This document shows positions 9,515-18,235 of a stretch of DNA of 64,000 nucleotides, one piece after another; within the stretch, counting starts at the first letter, position 1, and each line of letters starts with the position of its first letter. This DNA comes from Nitrospira sp. (GTDB lineage: Bacteria > Nitrospirota > Nitrospiria > Nitrospirales > Nitrospiraceae): positions 434,001 through 498,000 of the forward strand of contig JANDJI010000003.1 of the NCBI GenBank assembly GCA_024331125.1, written 5' to 3'. The translations under genes were made by a program, and so were the position numbers. Under the pieces are notes generated by a model, which did no database searches, was not told where the DNA came from, and saw only the letters and a program-made list of their open reading frames with translations.

Positions 9515-10705
9515 GTGAACGTTGTCGGGCTGATGTCGGGAACCTCCGGCGACGGAGTCGATGCGGCGTTGGTGGAAATCCGGAGAGAGAAATCCGCGCT
9601 TCGCGTCAAAATGATCGCGTTTCACCCGCTTCCGTATCCGAGGTCGCTTCAACAGAGGATTTTGGCGACCTCTGTCTCGGGGACCGTGGCGGAAGTGTGC
9701 CATCTCAACGTGCTGTTGGGAGAATGGTTCGCCAACGCGGCGTTGGGAGTGATCCGCGCCGCGTCGTTGCAGCCGAAAGACGTCGACCTGATCGGATCGC
9801 ACGGCCAAACCGTGCATCACCTTCCGTGCGGAATCAAGGACGCGGGGGTCGGAGCCGTGCGCTCGACCCTTCAAATCGCGGAGCCCGCCGTCATCGCGGA
9901 ACGGACCGGTATCACCACCATCGCCGATTTTCGCCCCCGTGACATGGCCGTCGGCGGGCAGGGGGCGCCGCTGACGCCGGCGGTCCATGCGCTGCTGTTC
10001 CGGCATGCCCGTCGGGCCCGGCTGATCGTCAACTTGGGCGGTATCAGCAACGTCACGTATTTGCCGCGCGGATCGGGATATGACGGAATCGTCGCGTTCG
10101 ATACCGGCCCGGCCAACATGGTGCTGGACGGGCTCATGGCGTGGAGCACCAACGGACGGATGGCGATGGACCGCGAGGGACGATCGGCTTCCCGCGGGCG
10201 GGTCGACGGCAGACTGCTGGCCAAGCTGCTGGCTCATCCCTATCTGTCCCAGCCTCCTCCCAAATCCACAGGACGGGAGGTGTTCGGAGCCAAGATGATC
10301 GATGAATTGACGACGATGCCGCAGGCGCAGCGGTTGGCGATCGAGGATCTGCTGGCGACATGCAGCCGTTGGACCGCGGAAGCGGTCGGAACGGTTCGGC
10401 GGTGGATTACAGGGGGAATCGACGAAGTCATCGTCGGCGGGGGAGGCGTGCGCAATCGAGCCATCATGCATCATCTCGCCGACGTGTTCGCGCCGACGCC
10501 GGTGGCGCCGTTCGAATCGTATGGATGGGACAGCAAGGCCTTCGAGGCGGTGGCCTTTGCCGTCTTGGCCTATCAAACTGCGACGGACCAATGCGGGAAT
10601 GTGCCGTCGGTGACCGGCGCGGCGCATCCTCGTTTGTTGGGCTGTATCGTCCCCAACGGACCGGGATGGATGGAACGTCTGCGGTCCCGAGCCGCAAAGA
10701 AGTGA
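9515..10705 (+). CDS. anmK: anhydro-N-acetylmuramic acid kinase
   Basis: AnmK phosphorylates and hydrolyses 1,6-anhydro-N-acetylmuramic acid to MurNAc-6-phosphate in peptidoglycan recycling. The 396-residue protein opens with the ATP-binding signature GLMSGTSGDGVDAALVEI, carries IGSHGQTVHH near residue 93, DFRPRDMAVGGQGAPL near residue 140 and FDTGPANMVLDG near residue 195, all family landmarks. The GTG start at 9515 has AAAGGGTGG upstream. It is divergent from the zinc-importer operon. A peptidoglycan lytic transglycosylase, the enzyme class that makes its substrate, is encoded at 57315-58331. Confidence 0.94.
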   Translation: MNVVGLMSGTSGDGVDAALVEIRREKSALRVKMIAFHPLPYPRSLQQRILATSVSGTVAEVCHLNVLLGEWFANAALGVIRAASLQPKDVDLIGSHGQTVHHLPCGIKDAGVGAVRSTLQIAEPAVIAERTGITTIADFRPRDMAVGGQGAPLTPAVHALLFRHARRARLIVNLGGISNVTYLPRGSGYDGIVAFDTGPANMVLDGLMAWSTNGRMAMDREGRSASRGRVDGRLLAKLLAHPYLSQPPPKSTGREVFGAKMIDELTTMPQAQRLAIEDLLATCSRWTAEAVGTVRRWITGGIDEVIVGGGGVRNRAIMHHLADVFAPTPVAPFESYGWDSKAFEAVAFAVLAYQTATDQCGNVPSVTGAAHPRLLGCIVPNGPGWMERLRSRAAKK

Positions 10706-10711
10706 CCGGCG

Positions 10712-11227
10712 ATGAAGGATCTCGTCATAGGGGGAGCGGCGGCGGCCGTCGCCATTCTGTGGTGGCTCGTCGTCCGATCGAAGACGTCGGAGGGCTCGGC
10801 GGCCGATTTTACGTTGCCGGCCCAGGCGGTCGTCACCGCACAGCCCTTGCTGACGGAGGAGGAGAGTTCGTTCTATAACCGATTACAGATTGCGACTCGA
10901 GACCGCTATCTTATTTTGGCCCACGTTCCTCTCTGGTCGTTTGTATCCGTCGATGTGTCGGGGAAACATCGATCCCGGATTCTCAAGCGACTCGTGTTGA
11001 CGCGAGTCGATTTTGCGCTGGTGCATCCGGGGTCGCGGCATGTGGAGCAAGTCGTGCTGCTCCAAGGGGAGCCCTCCGATACGACTCAGAACGATCGCCA
11101 CCGGGTCGTGGAGTCGGTCATGGCCGCTGCGGGCATCAGAGTGGCCAAGGCGCGATCGACTCGCTCATACACCATTCCCGAACTGATCGATCTTCTGGGG
11201 CTATCCGAGGAGGAGCCCGCGTCGTGA
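10712..11227 (+). CDS. membrane-anchored DUF2726 protein
   Basis: A 171-residue protein with one N-terminal membrane segment (about residues 5-21, IGGAAAAVAILWWLVV) and a cytoplasmic DUF2726 domain starting near LLTEEESSFYNRLQIA. DUF2726 is a PD-(D/E)XK-nuclease-like domain seen alone or fused to helicase and topoisomerase zinc fingers. The visible pattern (E-S-F-Y, then a central V-D-F-A-L-V strand) fits that fold. It starts 6 bp after anmK and is likely co-transcribed. Function is unknown. Confidence 0.72.
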   Translation: MKDLVIGGAAAAVAILWWLVVRSKTSEGSAADFTLPAQAVVTAQPLLTEEESSFYNRLQIATRDRYLILAHVPLWSFVSVDVSGKHRSRILKRLVLTRVDFALVHPGSRHVEQVVLLQGEPSDTTQNDRHRVVESVMAAAGIRVAKARSTRSYTIPELIDLLGLSEEEPAS

Positions 11228-11258
11228 GAAACGGGGCCCCTCACGATTCCAGGCCCGC

Positions 11259-11753
11259 CTAATCGGACTCTTGGGAGCCTTGCTCGGACTTGATGGTCGT
11301 CTCAACGGCCTTCTGTGCCAGCTCCGCTTCCGAACTGCCGGGATATTGATCGATGACCCGATCAAACATCATGCGAGCCTTTTCATGATCGCCCAATTTT
11401 GCATAGATTTGCCCGAGCTTGAGCGTGGAAGCGGGCAGTTTCTGGCTGAGCGGGTAGTACATGAGGACGTTGTAGAATGAATCCAACGCGTCTTTGTATC
11501 GACGCATTCGAAACTGGCATTCACCGATCCAGTATTGAGCGTTGGCGGCCAGCGAGGATTGGCCGTGCAGCTCGATGAAGAGCCGAAATCCCGCCAGCGC
11601 CGCTTCATAATCCCGCTGCTTGAATTCCTCCATGACGCGATCGTACAGACGTCGCGGCGTGTCGCGCATTTGGCCGGAAGCTCCAAGGGACTCATCGGCC
11701 GTTGACAGGATGGTAGAGAACAACAAGAAGATTGCGAGCATCGTCTGTGCCAT
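11259..11753 (-). CDS. periplasmic TPR protein (YbgF/CpoB-like)
   Basis: A 164-residue exported protein with a signal peptide (MAQTMLAIFLLFSTILSTA...) and three to four tetratricopeptide-like repeats, e.g. YEAALAGFRLFIELHG, YKDALDSFYNVLMYYP and HEKARMMFDRVIDQYPGS. This is the repeat part of YbgF/CpoB, which works with the Tol-Pal system and peptidoglycan synthesis; the N-terminal coiled coil of full CpoB is missing. The ATG at 11753 has GGAGG upstream, so longer in-frame versions were discarded. The 287 bp between it and the next gene hold nothing I recognise. Confidence 0.75.
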   Translation of the reverse strand: MAQTMLAIFLLFSTILSTADESLGASGQMRDTPRRLYDRVMEEFKQRDYEAALAGFRLFIELHGQSSLAANAQYWIGECQFRMRRYKDALDSFYNVLMYYPLSQKLPASTLKLGQIYAKLGDHEKARMMFDRVIDQYPGSSEAELAQKAVETTIKSEQGSQESD

Positions 11754-12040
11754 AGGTGTGCCTCCATACCGGCTTGGCCACGGTCTCAACAGGAAGATAG
11801 TCTCGCAATCGCCGTGCCATTCCTGGCGCGAGGAGGACGGAGAACTTCCATGAAAACAACTTGTTCGAGAGTCGGGCTCGGTGTGAACCGGAGGATGTTC
11901 TCTGTCGATGCCATGGAAGAGACAGAATTGTACGGGCTCCGTCTCTTTTTCGACCAGGAGCGTCTCGGACGGCGATTTTGACGGCGTGAGCGGGAGAGAC
12001 GCTCGAAGGTTCGAGCTCCATGGCGATAGCGCAGAGAGGC

Positions 12041-12973
12041 TTAGAACGGCTTGACGCGAAGGGCTGGTGAAAAAGAGCGGGCGGTCACGTGAAACTGAAA
12101 AGCGTTTCCTCCCAGTTGTTTGGCGCGGTACATGGCGGCGTCCGCGTGTCGCAGGAGATCGTCGATGTCATGATCGTCCAGCGGATAGACGGTGATGCCG
12201 ATGCTGACTCCGATGGAGGCCCGCCCCGACTCGAGAAAAAACGGCTCCGCCATTGACTTGGTGATTCGCTCGGCGACGTGGATGAGATCATCTTCATGAG
12301 AAAGGCCCTCCAAGATGATCGTGAATTCATCGCCGCCCATGCGCGCGACCGTGTCCGCTTCACGCACGCATGCTTTGATCCGATCGGCGGCGATTTTCAA
12401 TACGTGATCGCCCGCCTCGTGTCCCCAGGTATCGTTGACGGTCTTGAATCGATCGAGATCGAGCAGCATGAGCCCCAGCGATTGCCCAAGCCGTTTGCTT
12501 CTCGCCATTGCGTGAAGCAACCGGTCACGGAACAGTGTGCGATTGACGAGACTAGTCAAGTGGTCGTACTGAGCCAAGTAGGTCAGCCGTTCTTCGGCCC
12601 GCTTCCGCTCGATGGAGTAGCGGATCGAGCGCGCCAGCAATTCGCCTTGGTTCCGTCCTTTGACGAGATAGTCTTGCGCGCCGGATTGAACGGCTTGAAG
12701 AGCCAAGGCTTGATCGCTCAGCCCGCTGAGGACGATGATCGGAATTCTGGGGTTTGCCGCTTGGATCTGTGCGAGAGAGGCGAGTCCGTATCCATCCGGA
12801 AGAGAAAGGTCCAACAGAACGGCATCGAAGCGATCACGGGCGAGTCGGTTGATGGCTTCGTCCAGACGCACGACGTGCGTAACTTCAAATGACCCGACGC
12901 TCCATTCGGCCAGGATGTCTTGGGTCAACAGGGCGTCCGTTTCGTTGTCCTCGATCAGCAAAATCTTGAGCAT
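12041..12973 (-). CDS. response regulator with diguanylate cyclase (REC-GGDEF)
   Basis: A 310-residue two-domain signalling protein. The receiver domain (residues 1-118) has the acidic pair E8 and D9, phospho-acceptor D55 (LLDLSLPDG) and K105. The GGDEF domain carries an intact GGDEF at 213-217, so it should make cyclic di-GMP from two GTP. RxxD (READ, 204-207) lies exactly five residues before GGDEF, the position of the inhibitory c-di-GMP I-site, predicting product feedback. No histidine kinase gene is adjacent. The start MLKILLIED was chosen from the receiver-domain boundary. Confidence 0.93.
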   Translation of the reverse strand: MLKILLIEDNETDALLTQDILAEWSVGSFEVTHVVRLDEAINRLARDRFDAVLLDLSLPDGYGLASLAQIQAANPRIPIIVLSGLSDQALALQAVQSGAQDYLVKGRNQGELLARSIRYSIERKRAEERLTYLAQYDHLTSLVNRTLFRDRLLHAMARSKRLGQSLGLMLLDLDRFKTVNDTWGHEAGDHVLKIAADRIKACVREADTVARMGGDEFTIILEGLSHEDDLIHVAERITKSMAEPFFLESGRASIGVSIGITVYPLDDHDIDDLLRHADAAMYRAKQLGGNAFQFHVTARSFSPALRVKPF

Positions 12974-13045
12974 CGACGTGCCGCGAACTCCTCTGGGTGA
13001 AGATCCGGCCGACCCCTTCGGCTGGCGTCCGCCGTCCCTTCTATA

Positions 13046-13073
13046 AGTATAGCCGATGGAGCCGGACCAACAA
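13046..13073 (-). promoter_or_regulatory. possible promoter of the REC-GGDEF gene
   Basis: On the minus strand TTGTTG (13068-13073) and TATACT (13046-13051) are separated by 16 bases. The -10 matches the sigma-70 consensus at 5 of 6, the -35 at 3 of 6. Transcription would start about 65 bases before the ATG at 12973. Confidence 0.35.
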
Positions 13074-13189
13074 GACAATCGCACTGTTTCGGTAACGTGG
13101 CGGTGAAAAGCCGTAGGATAAAGCCGGGGGATAAGAAGGAGCCCACCGGATCAAATCAGCGGTGCGGCGGCCGCGCCTTTCTCCCGACG

Positions 13190-13528
13190 TCAGGAGCCCT
13201 TCATCAGGAGGCTCGCGCCGTTCGGATAGGCACCGATCGGAGGTTGTTCTGGGCCGATGGCGGCTTCGCAGGCGTAGCCCGGTTCCAACGGCCAGAGCAA
13301 CGAGCGCCCGGTAAAATTCCCTCGCATGTGGATATAGCGGAACGTGACGCCCAAACGGGCGGCGTCCTCCTTGACCTTTTGGACGCAGGTATCGGCCGAG
13401 TAGGCACGACGGGCAATCAAAATGGGGGATCCCGACTCACTGTGAAACATCACGAACTCACCGGCACAGCCCTGGAGAAGTGCCACCGCGAGCAACAACC
13501 AAGCCGGTGATCGGCCTTTTGTCCCCAT
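13190..13528 (-). CDS. small lipoprotein, 112 aa
   Basis: The ATG at 13528, preceded by AAGGGAT, begins a lipoprotein signal peptide (SPAWLLLAVALLQGC) with the lipid-bearing cysteine at residue 21. The mature 90 residues contain two further cysteines (DTCVQKVKEDAA and GYACEAA) that could form a disulfide. I do not recognise a domain. It is downstream of ksgA on the same strand but has its own extended -10 element and a 5'-leader hairpin (13554-13586), so it may be transcribed separately. Localisation would be the periplasmic face of the inner or outer membrane. Confidence 0.72.
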   Translation of the reverse strand: MGTKGRSPAWLLLAVALLQGCAGEFVMFHSESGSPILIARRAYSADTCVQKVKEDAARLGVTFRYIHMRGNFTGRSLLWPLEPGYACEAAIGPEQPPIGAYPNGASLLMKGS

Positions 13529-13553
13529 GAGATCCCTTTCGATCGTCGTGACA

Positions 13554-13586
13554 CCGAGCATCGATCCCAAGTGCCCCGGTGCTCGG
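13554..13586 (-). promoter_or_regulatory. inverted repeat in the lipoprotein leader
   Basis: CCGAGCA (13554-13560) and TGCTCGG (13580-13586) are a perfect 7-bp inverted repeat around 19 bases, inside the predicted 5' leader of the lipoprotein gene. It could be an RNA hairpin, an operator or the end of the ksgA transcript. Confidence 0.3.
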
Positions 13587-13593
13587 CTTTCAA

Positions 13594-13602
13594 AGTATAG
13601 CA
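13594..13602 (-). promoter_or_regulatory. possible extended -10 promoter
   Basis: TGCTATACT on the minus strand is an extended -10 element (TGn plus TATACT, 5 of 6). No good -35 is seen. It lies between ksgA and the lipoprotein gene and would give a leader of about 60 bases. Confidence 0.35.
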
Positions 13603-13620
13603 TTCCAACGGTCCGCGGCT

Positions 13621-14418
13621 CTATGGAAGAAGCAAACGGGTCAATTCGATGAACTGCTCGACAGAGAGGGTTTCGGCTCGGATTTCCAAGGGAAGGGCCA
13701 AAGCCCGAAGAGCCGTCAGGACTGCCTCCTGGGGGTACCCCTGGTTTTTAAGGGAATTGACGAGGGTTTTTCGTCGATGGGCAAAGGAGGCTTTGACCAA
13801 GGAGGCAAACCGGAGTTCCTCTTCCGGCGAGAGGGTCCGCGTCTTCCTGGTCTGCAGGATGACGACAGCCGATTCCACTTCCGGCCGGGGCCGAAAGCAT
13901 CGAGGCGACACCTTGAACGATTTCTCGATAGTCGCCGCGTATTGAGCCATGACCGACAAGACGCCATAGTCGGACGTTCCGGGTTTCGCAACCAAACGGT
14001 CCGCCACTTCGTTCTGCAGCATGAGCACCAGCCGGGGGAACCGCCGCCGGTGCTCCAGCAATCTGAACAAAAGCGGCGTCGAAATGTAGTAGGGCAGATT
14101 CGCCACCACGATCGTGTCGATCGGAAGTTCCTGAAACGGATAGACCATCGCGTCCGCCGGCACAAGGTGGAGGTTGGAACGACCGAGATCCCGTTCGATC
14201 AGGTAATCATAGAGGCGACGGTCGATCTCAATCGCCGTTACGCGATTCGCGACGCGGCACAGTTCGACCGTGAGAATTCCTCGGCCTGGTCCGATCTCCA
14301 GCACCGAATCCTTGGGGGTGAGAGCCGCCAGCGAGACGATTTTACGGGCGATGTTGGGATCGATCAGAAAATGCTGGCCCAGGCGCTTGATGGGGACGGG
14401 CGGTGCGCTCCTCTCCAC
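13621..14418 (-). CDS. rsmA: 16S rRNA (adenine1518-N6/adenine1519-N6)-dimethyltransferase
   Basis: RsmA (KsgA) dimethylates two adjacent adenines in the 3'-terminal hairpin of 16S rRNA late in 30S assembly. The 265-residue protein has the N-terminal KRLGQHFLID segment, the SAM-binding LEIGPGRGILT at about residues 40-50 and the catalytic NLPYYIS at about residues 103-109. The GTG start at 14418 is preceded by GGAGG. It follows a small hypothetical gene and pdxA; the pdxA-ksgA pairing is a common bacterial arrangement. Confidence 0.95.
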   Translation of the reverse strand: MERSAPPVPIKRLGQHFLIDPNIARKIVSLAALTPKDSVLEIGPGRGILTVELCRVANRVTAIEIDRRLYDYLIERDLGRSNLHLVPADAMVYPFQELPIDTIVVANLPYYISTPLLFRLLEHRRRFPRLVLMLQNEVADRLVAKPGTSDYGVLSVMAQYAATIEKSFKVSPRCFRPRPEVESAVVILQTRKTRTLSPEEELRFASLVKASFAHRRKTLVNSLKNQGYPQEAVLTALRALALPLEIRAETLSVEQFIELTRLLLP

Positions 14419-14421
14419 CCG

Positions 14422-14739
14422 TCAGCCTCCGGGATGAGAGGTCTCGGCCAGGCGCTTGGCCAAGGCCGTAAGGGGAGCACGGTAACAGTTCACCAGATCG
14501 GTGAATTCCTCAACCAAGTCGTTGGTGAAGGAGGGGCCGGGCCGGATCGCGGCGAACGTCAGTCCTTCTTGCCGCCCCACGGTGTCGGCCAACAGGGCGG
14601 CGGTCTTGCTCTTCCATTGCGCGATTCGTTCCGCTCCGGCGACCGTGTTGAGGTCGAGCAGCGTCCGTCGCTCCAGGGCATCCAGTTCCTCGAGTTGTCG
14701 CCGAACGACGGCGAGGGATCGGGAATGATCGTCCGTCAT
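14422..14739 (-). CDS. small hypothetical helical protein, 105 aa
   Basis: A 105-residue, mostly helical, charged protein between pdxA and ksgA, overlapping the pdxA stop codon by 4 bases (start ATG shares bases with the pdxA end) and ending 3 bases before ksgA. This tight coupling argues it is a real gene. The pattern (QLEELDALERRTLLDL, later LVEEFTDLVNCYRAPLTALAKRL) suggests a coiled-coil hairpin somewhat like FlgN-type chaperones, but I see no firm family signature. No membrane segment or signal peptide. Confidence 0.7.
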   Translation of the reverse strand: MTDDHSRSLAVVRRQLEELDALERRTLLDLNTVAGAERIAQWKSKTAALLADTVGRQEGLTFAAIRPGPSFTNDLVEEFTDLVNCYRAPLTALAKRLAETSHPGG

Positions 14740-15779
14740 GGGGAAGAAGCCTCCCCCCGCCCGCGTGAGCGGTATGCGCGGGTTGCGGCGATTGTCGCGG
14801 CCAGTTTGATCGCTTCAAGCAGACTGCCGGGATCGGCGATGCCTTTCCCCACGATGTCGAACGCCGTCCCGTGATCGACCGACGTGCGGATGATCGGCAA
14901 GCCGACCGTCAGGTTCACGCATGTGCCGAAGGCCACCAGTTTCAGCGGAATCAATCCCTGATCATGGTAGAGGGCGACGACGGCGTCGTACCGTCCGTTT
15001 GCCGCCATGCCGAACAGAGTGTCGGCGGGCAAGGGATCGCTGGCGTCGATGCCTTGCGCTTGCGCCGCTCTCGAAGCCGGAAGGATCACACGGGCCTCTT
15101 CGTCGCCGAAGAGACCATGCTCGCCCGCGTGGGGATTGAGCGCCGCGACGCCAATGCGAGGGGCCTTGATCCCAAACAGGGTAATGAGTGCAGAGTGGGC
15201 CAGTCGGATGGCCCGTTCGATCTTGGCCTGGGTGAGGGAGGCCGGGAGATCCTTGATGGCGATGTGGGTGGTGGTGAACATGACGCGCAAGGGGCCGCCG
15301 ACGATCATCATGCCGGATTCTTGAGCATGGGTCAGGTCAGCCAGCAGCTCCGTGTGGCCGGGGTAATGACAACCAGCCAAGTTGATCGCCTCCTTGTTGA
15401 TCGGGGCGGTGACGATGCCGTCAAGAGAGCCGGCAAGGGCCAACTCGACGGCTTTTTTGATAAAAGAGACCGAGGCTCCGCCGGTGGAGGCCGCCGCGAC
15501 GCCCGGTGTAAACGGCCCTAATGGACCGTCGAGGGGATCAAGCACCGCAAGGGTCCCCTCGATCGGCTGGAATGAGTCGAGGCTCTCGATCGGGCGAACG
15601 GTCAGGGGCAGTTTCAGGCCGTCAATCGTACGCTCCATCACGGCGGCCGATCCGATCACCACAGGCCGGCATAAAGCATGGAGGTTCCGGTCGGCGGTGA
15701 CTTTGGCGATCACTTCCGGCCCGATCCCAGCCGGATCTCCCATCGTGATCCCGAGCAGGGGCGGTTGAGAGGATGGCAT
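14736..15779 (-). CDS. pdxA: 4-hydroxythreonine-4-phosphate dehydrogenase
   Basis: PdxA oxidises 4-phosphohydroxy-L-threonine in the DXP-dependent pathway to pyridoxal phosphate. From the chosen start the protein has 347 residues with the family start LLGITMGDPAGIGPEV, PGHTELL (metal-ligand His), LNPHAGE (second His) and YHDQGLIPLK (third). Upstream in-frame starts exist at 15800 and 15833, the latter overlapping the preceding exchanger gene; none has a clear ribosome-binding site, and 15779 gives the usual short N-terminus. It is transcribed with the small gene and ksgA downstream. Confidence 0.94.
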   Translation of the reverse strand: MPSSQPPLLGITMGDPAGIGPEVIAKVTADRNLHALCRPVVIGSAAVMERTIDGLKLPLTVRPIESLDSFQPIEGTLAVLDPLDGPLGPFTPGVAAASTGGASVSFIKKAVELALAGSLDGIVTAPINKEAINLAGCHYPGHTELLADLTHAQESGMMIVGGPLRVMFTTTHIAIKDLPASLTQAKIERAIRLAHSALITLFGIKAPRIGVAALNPHAGEHGLFGDEEARVILPASRAAQAQGIDASDPLPADTLFGMAANGRYDAVVALYHDQGLIPLKLVAFGTCVNLTVGLPIIRTSVDHGTAFDIVGKGIADPGSLLEAIKLAATIAATRAYRSRGRGEASSP

Positions 15780-15816
15780 TTTGATCGGTCCGGCTGTCAT
15801 GGTCGGCGTTGATGAA

Positions 15817-16824
15817 TCAGGGGCGAAGAGCAAGGTACACCGTGTACCCGATGTAGAGCAAGGCGCCGCTTCCGAGAAGCCATGCGCGCCAATAGCCGCC
15901 GATGAACAGCTGGAGCAGGTAAAAACTCGCCGCCTGCAGGGCCAGCACCATCGTCGAACTGGCCGAGGCCGTAATCACCCAATCGGTCCCGATCAAGCCG
16001 ACGGAAACCGGGATGGTGCCTTGAAAGACCATCGCGCCCGTGACGTTGGCGACCGCCAGACGGTCTTTCTTTCTGTAGAGCCAGAGGAAACTGTTCGACA
16101 TCTCAGGGAGCTCGGTCGCGAGCGGGGCGATCAAGAGCGCCAGCAACAACGGAGAAATCGCAAAGGCCCCGGCCATCGATTCCGTCGCCGTCACAAACAG
16201 GTGCGCCCCCAAAATCAGCCCGGCCAGGCCGGTCAACGTTTGCAGCCCGATCATCAGGCGGGGAGGCGTGGCCTTTGATTTTGCGAAAATGAGGGGCTCC
16301 GGCTGGCTGCCGTCTCCATCTTCCTGCGGGGCGCTCAGCTTCAGCCTCATGTAATAGATGTAGAGACACACCAGGACCACGGCCGCGATCAGATGCACGA
16401 GTCGATAGGGACTGTAAATACAGCCCAAGGCGATGATGTAGCCGACCAGAAAAAATCCCAGGTCGGTCACCACTTCGCTGTAGTTGAGGTGGAATCGTGC
16501 CGTCCGCTTCCCGGCCCAGGCATAGAGCAGCAGGAGGAGGGCGAGAAGGGGGAGGACCAGCGTACTGAGCATGAACGGCGCTCCCAGAATCGCCCCCAGT
16601 CCGACGTCCACCTCATCCTGGCTTTCTCCAAAAAAGATCGCGATGATCGGGATGGACGTTTCGGGCAAGGTGGTGCCGATGGCCGCGAGAATGCTGCCCA
16701 CGGCGCCTTCCGAAATGCCCAATCGTTTGCCGAGCCATTCGATGCCGTTGGTAAACAACGTGCAGGCGCCCAACGTCACGGCGATGGAGACGAGAAACAG
16801 CAGCGCATAAAACAAAGCATTCAT
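15817..16824 (-). CDS. calcium/sodium antiporter, CaCA family (YrbG-like)
   Basis: An inner-membrane cation exchanger of 335 residues with about ten hydrophobic segments and the two inverted alpha-repeats of the CaCA superfamily: GTTLPETSIP near residue 50 and ATELPEMSNSF near residue 230, whose acidic residues bind the cation. A charged cytoplasmic loop (about residues 165-195) separates the halves. Calcium or sodium exchange is the family function; the ion here is not proven. It follows larC by 39 bp and precedes pdxA. Confidence 0.9.
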   Translation of the reverse strand: MNALFYALLFLVSIAVTLGACTLFTNGIEWLGKRLGISEGAVGSILAAIGTTLPETSIPIIAIFFGESQDEVDVGLGAILGAPFMLSTLVLPLLALLLLLYAWAGKRTARFHLNYSEVVTDLGFFLVGYIIALGCIYSPYRLVHLIAAVVLVCLYIYYMRLKLSAPQEDGDGSQPEPLIFAKSKATPPRLMIGLQTLTGLAGLILGAHLFVTATESMAGAFAISPLLLALLIAPLATELPEMSNSFLWLYRKKDRLAVANVTGAMVFQGTIPVSVGLIGTDWVITASASSTMVLALQAASFYLLQLFIGGYWRAWLLGSGALLYIGYTVYLALRP

Positions 16825-16863
16825 AGGTATGAACCGTGGAGCGGGTCGTTTCTTTCCTCGAGA

Positions 16864-18087
16864 TCAGCGCTTCAGCTTGATCTCCGTTGTCGTGTTTCGT
16901 TCCGTCCTCCGACCGGCGTAATAGATGCGGCAGGCCTCCTCCATCACGCTTCTGAGAGGCAGTCCGGTGCGGTCGGCGACGGCCTTGCAGTCGCGATACT
17001 CGGGAGCCGCCTTCTCCGTCCCATCGGCCATTGTGGCGACCTTCATGCGGACCGTGCCTCCGGCGACCTTCATCGACACGAGACGCCGGGGGAGCACCCG
17101 CCTGGATAGTTCTTGCACGCGCACGCCGAGCGTGGTCGTCTCCTTGAACAACACATCGAGAATCGCCTCGCTCCGCTCCGGCGCGGCCAGGCAAGAGAGA
17201 ATCACGCCGGGCCTGCTTTGCTTCATGATGGCCGGGATCTGCGCGACATCCAAAGCGCCGGCTTGAAACAGGCGGTCCATGACGTGTTCGTAGGCCTGCG
17301 GGGCCAGGTCGTCGAGGTTCGTCTCAATCTGAACCACACGGTCCATCGCCCGGTTGCCGCTGGCTATCGGTTCGGAAAGGAACACGCGCAAGACGTTCGG
17401 CCAATTCTCCGGATCGTGATCGCCGGCGCCGCACCCGACCGCCGCGATTTTCATCGTCGGAGTCGAACCGAAATCCGATACGAGGGTTCGCAGCAGCGCC
17501 ATGCCGGTGGGGGTGGCGAGTTCGCAACGCGGCCCCTCGGAATAGACGGGAATCCCTTTCGCCAGAATCGCCACGGTCGGCCCGGGCACCGGCAACAGGC
17601 CGTGGGACGTCGGCACCGTTCCGCTCCCCACGTTGACGGCGGAGGCCGTGGCGTCGGTGACGCCCAGGAGATGGCAACCCAGCACGCTGCCCACCACGTC
17701 GATCAACGAATCGATGACTCCCACTTCATGAAACCGGACCTTGCGGCCGGCTGTGCGATGGGCCGTTCCCTCCGCCTCGGCCAATCGATCGAACACATCA
17801 AGGCTCTGTTGTTTGACGGCGGGCGGCAGGACGCCGGCGGTTACGATCCGGCGGATGCGAGGAAGCGAAAGGGGCCGCTCGAATCCCCGTCGGACGATGA
17901 CGTCGACCTTCGTGGCATCCAACGATCCCCGACGCACGGTTTGCTTGCGCAGGCGGTATCCGTTCAACTTCAGGCCTTTGAGTCCGTTCACCAATGTGGT
18001 CCAAGGCAGTCCGGCGTCGACGAGCGCGCCCAGCATCATGTCGCCGCTGACGCCGGAAAAACAGTCGAAATGCAGATGGCGTCCCAC
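16864..18087 (-). CDS. larC: nickel-pincer cofactor biosynthesis protein LarC
   Basis: LarC is the CTP-dependent nickel insertase that completes the nickel-pincer nucleotide cofactor used by lactate racemase LarA and relatives. The 407-residue single reading frame starts VGRHLHFDCFSGVSGDM, the family N-terminus, and continues through both the N-terminal (LarC1) and C-terminal (LarC2) parts (NLDDLAPQAYEHVMD near residue 265). In Lactiplantibacillus plantarum these parts are joined by ribosomal frameshifting; here they are fused in one frame. The GTG start at 18087 has AGGAG five bases upstream; the frame is open further up but that stretch lacks coding character. Confidence 0.92.
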   Translation of the reverse strand: MGRHLHFDCFSGVSGDMMLGALVDAGLPWTTLVNGLKGLKLNGYRLRKQTVRRGSLDATKVDVIVRRGFERPLSLPRIRRIVTAGVLPPAVKQQSLDVFDRLAEAEGTAHRTAGRKVRFHEVGVIDSLIDVVGSVLGCHLLGVTDATASAVNVGSGTVPTSHGLLPVPGPTVAILAKGIPVYSEGPRCELATPTGMALLRTLVSDFGSTPTMKIAAVGCGAGDHDPENWPNVLRVFLSEPIASGNRAMDRVVQIETNLDDLAPQAYEHVMDRLFQAGALDVAQIPAIMKQSRPGVILSCLAAPERSEAILDVLFKETTTLGVRVQELSRRVLPRRLVSMKVAGGTVRMKVATMADGTEKAAPEYRDCKAVADRTGLPLRSVMEEACRIYYAGRRTERNTTTEIKLKR

Positions 18088-18235
18088 GCGTCTCCTCTTC
18101 GCGAAATGGCCGATCATCTTACCCAAGGGAACGGCGCACGGCAATTCGTTTCCGTCCTCTCGTTGACAGCCTCCCGTCGCTGTGTTATCCGAAACGACAC
18201 GATCGCGCGATGTCATCGGAGATCTTGCTCGCCTC

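Noticed and set aside
13579-14874. Plus-strand open frame of 431 aa over ksgA and pdxA
   Set aside because: Antisense to two clear genes with family motifs.
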